The notes beneath the pieces were generated by a model. The model was not told the DNA's origin. It did not search any database and was given only the letters and a program-made list of their open reading frames with translations. Both the position numbers and the translations under genes were made by a program. From Deltaproteobacteria bacterium (GTDB lineage Bacteria; Desulfobacterota; Desulfarculia; Adiutricales; Adiutricaceae), in assembly GCA_031277995.1 (NCBI GenBank), contig JAITLH010000026.1, positions 1 to 12,560 on the forward strand: a DNA stretch of 12,560 nt, given 5' to 3'. Below, one piece after another: positions 6,702 to 12,415 of the stretch; within the stretch, counting starts at the first letter, position 1, and each line of letters opens with the position of its first letter.

Positions 6702-7943
6702 TTAGAAAACCTCGGGCTTATCGATAGGCAAAGACACCTGTTCCTTGGTCAATAGATCCCTTACGGTCGCTTGGCCCGAGGCCAGTTCGTTTGGGCCAAT
6801 CATGATTACCTTGGCCGCGGCGGCCTTGTCGGCCCTTTTTAGGCGGTTTTTAAGGCTCCCGGGCGCCCAATCGACGGCCACCCTTAGGCCCCGGGCCCTT
6901 AGGGCCTGGACCAAAACGAAGGCCGACTCCATGGCCTCGGGGGCCAAAACGGCCGCGTAATAATCGGGGCCTTTGGGGGCTTTGGGTTTTTGGGCGCGTA
7001 GGAGAAGGATGATTCTCTCCAAGCCCGCCGCGAAACCGATGGCCGGAAGGTCCGGGCCGCCCAGTTCCCGGCATAGCCCGTCGTAGCGGCCGCCCCCGGC
7101 CACGGCGCTTTGGGAGCCCAGATCGCCCGAGCGGACCTCAAAGGTGGTCCTGGTGTAGTAATCAAGGCCGCGAACTAACCTTTCGTCCAATTCGTGGGCC
7201 AGTCCCAGCTTGGAAAGGGAGCTTTTGACGACGCCAAAATGGGCTTGGCATTCCGGGCACCAAAACTTGGAAAAAGTCGGGGCGCCTTTGACCTCGGCTT
7301 GGCAGGCCTCGGACTTGCAATCGAGGATCCTTAAGGGGTTTAGCCCCAGCCGCCTTTGGCAGTCGGGGCAGAGCTTGCCTTTCCTCTTTTCCAAAAAAGC
7401 CACCAAATTTTCCCGATAAACGGGACGGCAAACCGGGCAGCCCAGGGAGTTTAGGACGATCGATAGGTTCGTAAGGCCCAGTTCCGCCAAAAAGTCGCGC
7501 AACAAAACGATTATCTCGGCGTCGGCATGGGGACCGGGATCGGAAAAAATCTCCACGTCCAGTTGGTGGAACTGACGCAGGCGGCCCTTTTGGGGCCTTT
7601 CGTAACGAAACATGGGCCCCAGGCAAAAAACCTTGGTGGCCCGGCCGCCCTCGTGGAGGTTATGTTCAATTAAGGCCCTGACCATGCCGGCCGTGGCCTC
7701 GGGCCGCAAGGTGATCAAATCGCCCCCGCGGTCCTCCATGGTGTACATTTCCTTTTCCACGATGTCCGTCGCGGCCCCGATGGTCCGCTGAAAAAGTTCC
7801 GTCCTTTCCATGATCGGCGGCCTCAACTCGGAAAAGTCGAAGCGATCCAAAACCTGCCTGGCTTTTTCCTCCACCTCGCGCCAAAGGTCCGCTTCCTTGG
7901 GCAATATGTCTCTAAATCCTCTGATGGCCGTCAGAGCTGGCAT
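6702..7943 (-). CDS. hisS: Histidyl-tRNA synthetase with a cysteine-rich insertion
   Basis: Complete 413-residue class II synthetase charging tRNA-His. Motif 1 lies in the first 60 residues, motif 2 is near FRYERPQKGRLRQFHQ (112-127), and the HisRS-specific motifs LVRGLDYYTRTTFEV (256-270) and GGGRYDGL (283-290) are intact. Motif 3 is GFAAGLERIILL (303-314), and a C-terminal anticodon-binding domain follows (about 325-413). The insertion at about 165-240 carries eight cysteines (C169, C172, C192, C195, C209, C214, C229, C232) in CxxC-like pairs. This suggests one or two zinc sites, as in many deltaproteobacterial and clostridial HisRS but not E. coli HisRS. The ATG at 7943 has a consensus AGGAGG 6 nt upstream and a strong sigma-70 promoter about 30 nt upstream. 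It heads the leftward gene string. Confidence 0.97.
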   Translation of the reverse strand: MPALTAIRGFRDILPKEADLWREVEEKARQVLDRFDFSELRPPIMERTELFQRTIGAATDIVEKEMYTMEDRGGDLITLRPEATAGMVRALIEHNLHEGGRATKVFCLGPMFRYERPQKGRLRQFHQLDVEIFSDPGPHADAEIIVLLRDFLAELGLTNLSIVLNSLGCPVCRPVYRENLVAFLEKRKGKLCPDCQRRLGLNPLRILDCKSEACQAEVKGAPTFSKFWCPECQAHFGVVKSSLSKLGLAHELDERLVRGLDYYTRTTFEVRSGDLGSQSAVAGGGRYDGLCRELGGPDLPAIGFAAGLERIILLLRAQKPKAPKGPDYYAAVLAPEAMESAFVLVQALRARGLRVAVDWAPGSLKNRLKRADKAAAAKVIMIGPNELASGQATVRDLLTKEQVSLPIDKPEVF

Positions 7944-7949
7944 AGTTAG

Positions 7950-7955
7950 CCTCCT
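7950..7955 (-). promoter_or_regulatory. hisS ribosome binding site
   Basis: A perfect AGGAGG on the minus strand, 6 nt before the hisS ATG. It is the strongest Shine-Dalgarno in the window and fixes the hisS start. Confidence 0.9.
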
Positions 7956-7970
7956 CGAGTTAACCTTTCC

Positions 7971-7998
7971 ATTATACAGGCCAGTTGTTTCAAGTCAA
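7971..7998 (-). promoter_or_regulatory. Sigma-70 promoter of hisS
   Basis: On the minus strand TTGACT (7993-7998), a 16-nt spacer, then a perfect TATAAT (7971-7976). Transcription would start near 7964, giving a leader of only about 20 nt, too short for a T-box or attenuator. This makes hisS the likely first gene of the leftward transcript. Confidence 0.88.
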
Positions 7999-8093
7999 CG
8001 TACAATTTTGACTTCCTTTTGACTTTGGGGCTCTCATTCCCAAAAAAACTTATTTTTCCCGCGCCCCTAGGGGAGCGCCTTGGCCCTTTTCCC

Positions 8094-8125
8094 AAAAAGC
8101 CCCCGTCCCAAAAACGGGGCCTTTT
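8094..8125. terminator. Bidirectional terminator-like hairpin
   Basis: CCCCGT (8101-8106) pairs with ACGGGG (8114-8119) around a 7-nt loop, extended by G8099-C8120. Leftward it is followed by TTTTT (8098-8094), rightward by TTTT (8122-8125). The leftward reading is the better intrinsic terminator. No gene ends here on either strand, so it either insulates the two divergent units or ends an unannotated short transcript. Confidence 0.6.
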
Positions 8126-8320
8126 GACCCGGCCAACCCCCCTAAATGGCCACGAATGAAAAGACGTAGGCGGTAAATTTACCCCAAGGTCGCCAAAATC
8201 AGCCAAACCAAAGCCAAAATTTCCCTAAATTCGCGCCACCTCCCAATATTTTTGTCCCGAATTTGATTTTTACGGGCCAAGGCGAGCCAAGGTTATAAAG
8301 TCGGGTTTTTTAAGAGAATA

Positions 8321-8329
8321 TGATATAAT
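8321..8329 (+). promoter_or_regulatory. Extended -10 promoter upstream of hydS
   Basis: TGATATAAT matches the extended -10 form TG-N-TATAAT perfectly. No good -35 lies 16-18 nt upstream, which is common for extended -10 promoters. Transcription would start around 8336, leaving a leader of about 100 nt before hydS. No sigma-54 type GG/GC element was seen. Confidence 0.6.
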
Positions 8330-8334
8330 TCCCA

Positions 8335-8354
8335 GCCAAGGGTTGGCCTTTTTT
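8335..8354 (+). other. Small hairpin with T6 tail at the predicted hydS transcript start
   Basis: GCCAA (8335-8339), loop GGG, TTGGC (8343-8347), then C and six T. It begins almost exactly where the extended -10 promoter would start transcription. The stem is only 5 bp, so it is a weak candidate for early pausing or termination, or a terminator for read-through from the left. Confidence 0.3.
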
Positions 8355-8438
8355 AGGTTTTTCCGGCCAGGGAAGATTTACTCACCGGCGGCCCGGCCCG
8401 CCAGTGTCTTTTCAGTTTGGTAACGACAACGATGGATC

Positions 8439-10292
8439 ATGACCATGGATCAAATAGCCCCGGTATACACCCACACCAGAGCCTGTCTGGATTGCTACAA
8501 ATGCCTTAGGCGCTGTCACGTAAAAGCCATAAACGTCAAGGACGGACGGGCCGAGATAGACCAAAGCCGCTGCGTAAAATGCGGCCAATGCGTTTTGGCC
8601 TGCCCCCACCAGGCCAAAAAAATCAGGGACGATCTGGAAAAGGTCAAAGCCCTCATAAGTAACCGCGAAAGCGTGGCCGTTTCCTTGGCCCCCAGTTGGC
8701 GCGGCGGCACCGGCTACAACCGGGCCAGGATCATCGCAAACCTTAAGGCCATGGGCGTATCCATCGTGAGCGAGACGGCTTTGGGCGCGGAATCGGTCTC
8801 GATGAGCACGGCCAGGATGCTAAACTCGGCCGATCCCGGGCTTTATGTCTCCGCCTGCTGCCCGGTGGTGGTCGACTACATCCGCATGTATAAGCCGCGG
8901 TTTTTGGAGGCCATCATGCCCCTGGCCAGCCCGGCCGTGACCCACGCCCGGCTCCTTAAGGATTACTACGGAAAGGATCTCAAGGTCGTTTTCGTCGGGC
9001 CTTGCGTGGCCAAAAAAGGCGAGGCCGATCTCCACCCCGACCTTATCCACGCCTCCCTAACCTTTGGGGAGCTTAAACGCTGGTTTTTGGAAAGCCAGTT
9101 TGACGAGGTCCTTCACCCCATCGACGAGGAAGCGACTTTTTCCCCGGTCCGCTCCTTTGAGGGGGCCCTTTACGCCCTAAGCGGCGGCATGATCGATGGG
9201 CTGGTCAAGATCGGCCTCAAAGACACCGTCCGGTGCGTCCACGTCAATACCCTAAGCCTACTGGGCCGGGCCCTGGACGATTTGGCCAACGCCGATTTTC
9301 AGTACCCCGTTTTCGTCGAAGCCCTGGCCTGCTCGGGGGGCTGCGTAAACGGCCCGGCCATTTCCGGTAACCGTTCCGCCATAATGGCCATGACGGATCT
9401 GCTTAGGCACGTCAAAACCCGGGAAACCGTCGAGCCCGGGCCCTTCTACACCCATCTGGCCGTGGACATTAGGCCCTCAAACCTAACCGCCAAGGCCCAT
9501 CCCTTTGACAAAATCCAGGAAATTTTGGCCCAGCTTGGCAAACACCTGCCCGAAGACGAAATAAACTGCGCCGGCTGCGGTTACAATAGCTGCCGGGAAC
9601 TGGCCGCGGCCATCTGCGACGGCCAAGCCGAGCCCACGATGTGCGTTTCCAGCATGCGAAAACTGGCCACCCGCAAGGCCGCCGCCTTGGTCAAGGCCAT
9701 GCCCTCGGCCATCGTCATGGTCGATCACCAAATGAACATCCTGGAAGTAAACGAAGCCTTCGTGCGCATGTTTACCCTAAACGACCCCGACTCACCCAAT
9801 GGCCCCGCCAACGGTTACGATCGCCCCAACGGTTACGAGCGCCCCAATAAGCCCGGTTCCCCGGGCGGCCCCCCAAACTGCCAAAGTCGCCTCGAAGATC
9901 TAATCGGGACCCCGGTCACCCAATGGGTTGAGTTTGGGCGCCTAATCCGCAAGGTCCTCATGACCGGCCAGGACATCCACATAGAGCACCGCCTCTACAA
10001 GGGCAAACTTTTTAACGTCTACATATTCAGCGTCGAAAAGTACCAGGTGGCCGGGGCCATCGTGACCGACATGACCGCCCTTCGGGAAGGCCGCTTCGAT
10101 CTGGCCAAAAAGGTCCGCGAGGTCATTAACAAAAACATCGCCACGGCCCAGGAAATCGCCTGCCTTTTGGGCGAACACGTGGTCGAGACGGAAACCCTCC
10201 TTTCGGCCGTGGCCGCCGACTATGAAGAAGGCACCGGTTCCGACGGCTGGGAAGACGATAACCCCCGGGCCGAATCTTCCGGCTCGGACTAA
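8439..10292 (+). CDS. hydS: Sensory [FeFe]-hydrogenase-like protein with PAS domain (HydS/HfsB type)
   Basis: Complete 617-residue cytoplasmic protein, probably an H2 or redox sensor. Two N-terminal [4Fe-4S] sites: C16/C19/C22/C26 and C45/C48/C51/C55. The H-cluster domain follows with all ligands: SACCP (C140, C141), PCVAKKGE (C189) and LACSGGCVNG (C298, C302). A further Fe-S motif has C377, C380, C385 and C402. A PAS domain (about 412-540) is interrupted by an Asn/Gly/Pro insert (about 447-476), and the C-terminal helix (about 550-590) resembles that of other HydS proteins. There is no kinase or output domain, so the signal must pass to a partner, most likely the phosphatase gene 62 nt downstream. 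The third H-cluster motif ends GP rather than GGG, as in sensory rather than catalytic enzymes. The start has only a weak Shine-Dalgarno, and an ATG at 8445 is an alternative. Confidence 0.92.
   Translation: MTMDQIAPVYTHTRACLDCYKCLRRCHVKAINVKDGRAEIDQSRCVKCGQCVLACPHQAKKIRDDLEKVKALISNRESVAVSLAPSWRGGTGYNRARIIANLKAMGVSIVSETALGAESVSMSTARMLNSADPGLYVSACCPVVVDYIRMYKPRFLEAIMPLASPAVTHARLLKDYYGKDLKVVFVGPCVAKKGEADLHPDLIHASLTFGELKRWFLESQFDEVLHPIDEEATFSPVRSFEGALYALSGGMIDGLVKIGLKDTVRCVHVNTLSLLGRALDDLANADFQYPVFVEALACSGGCVNGPAISGNRSAIMAMTDLLRHVKTRETVEPGPFYTHLAVDIRPSNLTAKAHPFDKIQEILAQLGKHLPEDEINCAGCGYNSCRELAAAICDGQAEPTMCVSSMRKLATRKAAALVKAMPSAIVMVDHQMNILEVNEAFVRMFTLNDPDSPNGPANGYDRPNGYERPNKPGSPGGPPNCQSRLEDLIGTPVTQWVEFGRLIRKVLMTGQDIHIEHRLYKGKLFNVYIFSVEKYQVAGAIVTDMTALREGRFDLAKKVREVINKNIATAQEIACLLGEHVVETETLLSAVAADYEEGTGSDGWEDDNPRAESSGSD
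9777..9868 (+). repeat. Asn/Gly/Pro-rich in-frame insert in the PAS domain
   Basis: A near-repeat of about 24 nt, CCCAACGGTTACGA(T/G)CGC and its relatives, encodes NGYDRPNGYERPN followed by KPGSPGGPPN. It falls between the PAS strand with NEAFVRMF and the conserved LEDLIGTPV helix, a surface-loop position. The short period and composition look like local expansion rather than a domain. Confidence 0.7.
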
Positions 10293-10354
10293 AAAAAACC
10301 ACTCGTCCCAAACCACCCAAAAACCGGTTTATATAAAACCAAAAAGCGCCAGCC

Positions 10355-11515
10355 ATGTTCGTAGACGTTAACTACTCCCAAGAAATTAAGCACGGCCAAA
10401 ACACCTCGGGCGATTACTTTTTGAGTCGCCGGTATCTGGAAGAAGGGCGGCTCATCGCCGTGCTGTCGGACGGCTTAGGTAGCGGGGTCAAGGCCTCGAT
10501 CCTCTCCAGAATGACGGCCACCATGCTTTTGGGCTTTATCGAAGAATATACCGACGCCCGCAAGGCGGCCACCATCGTCATGAACTCCCTCCCGGTCTGC
10601 CAAGTCAGGCACCTTAACTACTCGACTTTTTCCCTAATCGATTGCGACGACGAGGGCCGCGTCCGGGTTTTGGAAGAGGGCAACCCCGACTTTCTCTGGT
10701 TTAGGGGCAGTAAGCCCCTTTTGGCGCCCTTCGACTACCTCGAATCCCACGCCTTCCCCGAACGGCGCATGAAACTCTACGACTTTGAGGTCATCCAAGG
10801 CGACCGCCTGGTCTTTGTCAGCGACGGGGTCACCCAAGCCGGCCTGGGCCAGCCCGGGCCCAAAAACGCCGGCCTGGGCCGGGACGGTTTACTGGATTTT
10901 TTAAAGGTCTTACTGGAAAGGCACTACGTCGTTGACAGCCTCAGGCTGTCCAAGCACATCACCTCCATGGCCCTTAACCTATCCCCCAACCACCAGGCCG
11001 TGGACGACATCTCGGCTTCCGTGGTCCATTTCCGGGAACCCCGGCGCTGCCTAATCTTTACCGGCCCGCCCTTTGAAAAGGCCCGGGACGCCTACTACGC
11101 CGACGCCTTCGCCCGCTTCAAAGGCCCCAAGGCCATCTGCGGCGGCACCACGGCGCAATTCCTCTCCCGGGAACTAAAACGCCCCCTAATCTACGGCCGG
11201 GAGAGTAGGGGAGGGCTGCCCCCGGACCTGGGCATGGAAGGCGTGGAACTGGTGACCGAGGGCCTCCTGACCCTAAACCGGGTCATAAAATACCTGGAGA
11301 CCGATGACCTCAAACAATCCGACCCGGCCGGGGCCCTGGTCAGGTTCATGCTAAGCCACGACATCATCCACGTCATGGAAGGCACGGGCATAAACATGTC
11401 CAACTTTGACCCCTCGCAAATCCACGATTTCGATATCCGCCGAAACGTGATAAAAAGGCTAACGCAAGTCCTCCAAACCAAGCACCTCAAGATGGTCAGG
11501 ATACAAAGGGTTTGA
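10355..11515 (+). CDS. SpoIIE-type PP2C Ser/Thr phosphatase, partner of the H2 sensor (HfsA-like)
   Basis: Complete 386-residue protein. The PP2C/SpoIIE catalytic domain covers about residues 1-228 with its metal-binding aspartates visible: D20 in SGDYF, D39 in LSDGLGSG, D157 in VSDGV and D217-D218 in VDDIS. It should remove phosphate from Ser or Thr of a target, classically an anti-anti-sigma (STAS) protein. Residues about 233-386 form a second domain (LIFTGPPFEKARD, ICGGTTAQFLSREL, VELVTEGLLTLNRV), which from memory recurs in SpoIIE proteins encoded beside HydS in Clostridia, where the pair is hfsA/hfsB. There are no membrane segments or sensor domain of its own, so control by HydS is the simplest reading. 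It starts 62 nt after hydS with no clear Shine-Dalgarno; a GGTTT-ATATA-AAACC stem lies just before the ATG. Its substrate is not in this window. Confidence 0.92.
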   Translation: MFVDVNYSQEIKHGQNTSGDYFLSRRYLEEGRLIAVLSDGLGSGVKASILSRMTATMLLGFIEEYTDARKAATIVMNSLPVCQVRHLNYSTFSLIDCDDEGRVRVLEEGNPDFLWFRGSKPLLAPFDYLESHAFPERRMKLYDFEVIQGDRLVFVSDGVTQAGLGQPGPKNAGLGRDGLLDFLKVLLERHYVVDSLRLSKHITSMALNLSPNHQAVDDISASVVHFREPRRCLIFTGPPFEKARDAYYADAFARFKGPKAICGGTTAQFLSRELKRPLIYGRESRGGLPPDLGMEGVELVTEGLLTLNRVIKYLETDDLKQSDPAGALVRFMLSHDIIHVMEGTGINMSNFDPSQIHDFDIRRNVIKRLTQVLQTKHLKMVRIQRV

Positions 11516-11533
11516 CCCCCCACCATTTTTCCC

Positions 11534-11618
11534 GGCCAACCGAATGGCCAAAATACAAAAACTCTCCCCATTTCGAGGCCAACGAATGGCCCGAAACCAA
11601 AGCGGCCAACCAATGGCC
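11534..11618 (+). repeat. Three copies of a GGCCA-N5/6-TGGCC inverted repeat
   Basis: Copies at 11534-11549, 11577-11591 and 11604-11618 share GGCCAAC(C)(G)AATGGCC, each able to form a 5-bp stem with a 5-6 nt loop, two of them followed directly by an A-run. They begin 18 nt after the phosphatase stop codon. They could be tandem 3'-end stabilisers or a short dispersed repeat. Confidence 0.7.
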
Positions 11619-11691
11619 AAAAGGACCAGCCTCCCAAAAAAAACAACCCCCTCCCTCATGAAGAGTGACCCGGGCAAAATAGCCCCGTAGC

Positions 11692-11713
11692 GCCCTTGGT
11701 TTGCCAAGCGGGC
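11692..11713 (+). other. Stable hairpin in the GC-rich intergenic zone
   Basis: GCCC-TTGG (11692-11699), loop TTTG less one pairing base, then CCAA, a two-base bulge and GGGC (to 11713). A smaller GGGC/GCCC hairpin lies directly upstream (11672-11685). No T-run follows, so it is not a terminator by itself. Confidence 0.5.
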
Positions 11714-11784
11714 ACAAATACCAGGGTCTGCCCCCAGCGAGCGCTCCCAGGCCCAATTCCGGCCGTTTAAAAGGCATTCGGCGA

Positions 11785-11840
11785 GGGGACCAGATCCCCC
11801 AAAATGGCCTCCGAAAAATTCGCCCCCAAAGCCATTTTTT
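11785..11840 (+). terminator. T-tailed stem (candidate intrinsic terminator)
   Basis: AAATGGC (11802-11808) pairs with GCCATTT (11831-11837), with an inner CGAA/TTCG pairing in the loop, and six T at 11835-11840. A GGGGA/TCCCC hairpin lies just upstream (11785-11799). The main loop is long, so it is weaker than a standard terminator. It would end either a 320-nt 3' extension of the phosphatase transcript or a separate RNA. Confidence 0.45.
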
Positions 11841-11870
11841 AAAACGACACCATGCCCAAAGGTTTGATTC

Positions 11871-11890
11871 ACGATAAATATCATTATCGT
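11871..11890. promoter_or_regulatory. Fur-box-like palindrome
   Basis: ACGATAAATATCATTATCGT has 7-bp perfect arms (ACGATAA/TTATCGT). The ATCATTATC half matches one side of the classical Fur box, but the spacing is shorter than the 19-bp consensus. It sits at the edge of the AT-rich island, over 500 nt from the only downstream gene, so its target is unclear. Confidence 0.35.
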
Positions 11891-11950
11891 AAAGTCTTTA
11901 GACATATATTTTAAGAAATAATAGCCAAAAATAGCTTATGGCCTTAAAGG

Positions 11951-11962
11951 TGCCTTAAGGCA
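11951..11962. other. 12-bp perfect palindrome
   Basis: TGCCTTAAGGCA, preceded directly by a partial copy GCCTTAAAGG at 11941-11950. Possible dyad operator or chance; no gene adjoins it. Confidence 0.3.
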
Positions 11963-12045
11963 TTGAAAAGCAAAAACGGCAAACGGTTTAAGTTTTAACG
12001 CCTAAGCCCAAAAACGTCAATACGTTTATATATATCAATGTTTTG

Positions 12046-12153
12046 ACTTAAACGATACTTTCGGAAGTTTTTATCTTGTTAATTTACCAATAAATTAAAA
12101 ATTCATCAACTTAAAAACGTTAATTACGCAAGTTTTTACTTAACGATTCTTTA
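12046..12153 (+). repeat. Imperfect direct repeats in the AT-rich island
   Basis: ACTTAAACGATACTTT (12046-12061) recurs as ACTTAACGATTCTTT (about 12138-12152), and AAGTTTTTATCTT recurs as AAGTTTTTACTTA in between. Spacing of the main pair is about 92 nt. They may be binding sites or remnants of a duplication. Confidence 0.4.
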
Positions 12154-12310
12154 CCCAAACAGTCTGGATTTTTTAGCGCCAAAAAGCGCGCCCTAGCCAT
12201 GGTTTTTTATTGAATGGAAATCAAATATCGTCAATCTAAAACAGGAATATTTTAGTAGTTTTATGAGTATTAATAAGCTTTTAGGTTAAAATTTAACTCC
12301 CATCTAAAAT

Positions 12311-12328
12311 AAACGCTTAAGAGCGTTT
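12311..12328 (+). promoter_or_regulatory. Inverted repeat upstream of the MATE gene
   Basis: AAACGCT-TAAG-AGCGTTT has 7-bp perfect arms and a 4-nt centre, followed by GATTTT. It is either a weak terminator at the end of the AT-rich zone or an operator 17 nt upstream of the candidate -35. Confidence 0.45.
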
Positions 12329-12344
12329 GATTTTAAATTCTTGT

Positions 12345-12374
12345 TTGACAATCCCATGCGATGAACGTTTCATC
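12345..12374 (+). promoter_or_regulatory. Candidate MATE promoter with overlapping dyad
   Basis: A perfect -35 TTGACA (12345-12350) is followed 17 nt later by a poor -10 (TTTCAT, 12368-12373). A perfect dyad GATGAA-CGT-TTCATC (12360-12374) covers the -10 position, as expected for a repressor operator or an activator-dependent promoter. Confidence 0.4.
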
Positions 12375-12397
12375 ATTGACTTAGATATTGTAATTTT

Positions 12398-12406
12398 AAA
12401 GGTGAT
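12398..12406 (+). promoter_or_regulatory. Ribosome binding site of the MATE gene
   Basis: AAAGGTGAT lies 9 nt before the ATG at 12416 and supports that start. Confidence 0.75.
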
Positions 12407-12415
12407 AAATCGGTC

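Larger units (their letters stand above)
7944..8438. other. Divergent intergenic region between hisS and hydS
   Basis: 495 nt without a supported gene. It holds the hisS ribosome binding site and promoter at the left, a GC-rich imperfect hairpin at 8061-8078 (GCGC-CCC / GGG-GCGC), a two-way terminator-like hairpin around 8094-8125, an AT-richer stretch 8200-8330 with nothing recognisable, an extended -10 promoter at 8321-8329, and about 100 nt of hydS leader. Open frames crossing it overlap the hisS promoter and show no family features. Confidence 0.8.
11516..12415. other. Long non-coding stretch: GC-rich hairpin zone, then AT-rich island
   Basis: 900 nt without a supported gene. From 11516 to about 11860 the DNA is C-rich with many hairpins and ends in a T-tailed stem. 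From about 11865 to 12415 the composition switches sharply to AT-rich, with palindromes at 11871-11890, 11951-11962, 12311-12328 and 12360-12374 and imperfect direct repeats. No tRNA, rRNA or CRISPR pattern and no DnaA-box cluster was seen. Short frames in the AT-rich part (13-20 codons) lack ribosome binding sites or family features. Confidence 0.75.

Noticed and set aside
7162..7626. 154-codon minus-strand frame inside hisS
   Set aside because: It lies fully inside hisS in another frame with Arg/Pro-rich composition typical of a shadow.
7946..8206. 86-codon minus-strand frame upstream of hisS
   Set aside because: It would need a TTG start, contains the hisS promoter and the two-way terminator, and shows no protein-like features.
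11459..11905. 148-codon minus-strand frame overlapping the phosphatase 3' end
   Set aside because: It overlaps the end of a solid gene, has no clear ribosome binding site, resembles no family I know, and runs through several hairpins. A second frame is also open over 11496-11777, which suggests composition rather than coding.
11851..11913. 20-codon plus-strand frame crossing the Fur-like palindrome
   Set aside because: Too short, without a ribosome binding site, and explained by the palindrome.
11860..12415. Replication origin in the AT-rich island
   Set aside because: No cluster of TTATCCACA-like DnaA boxes and no dnaA, dnaN or parA gene nearby.
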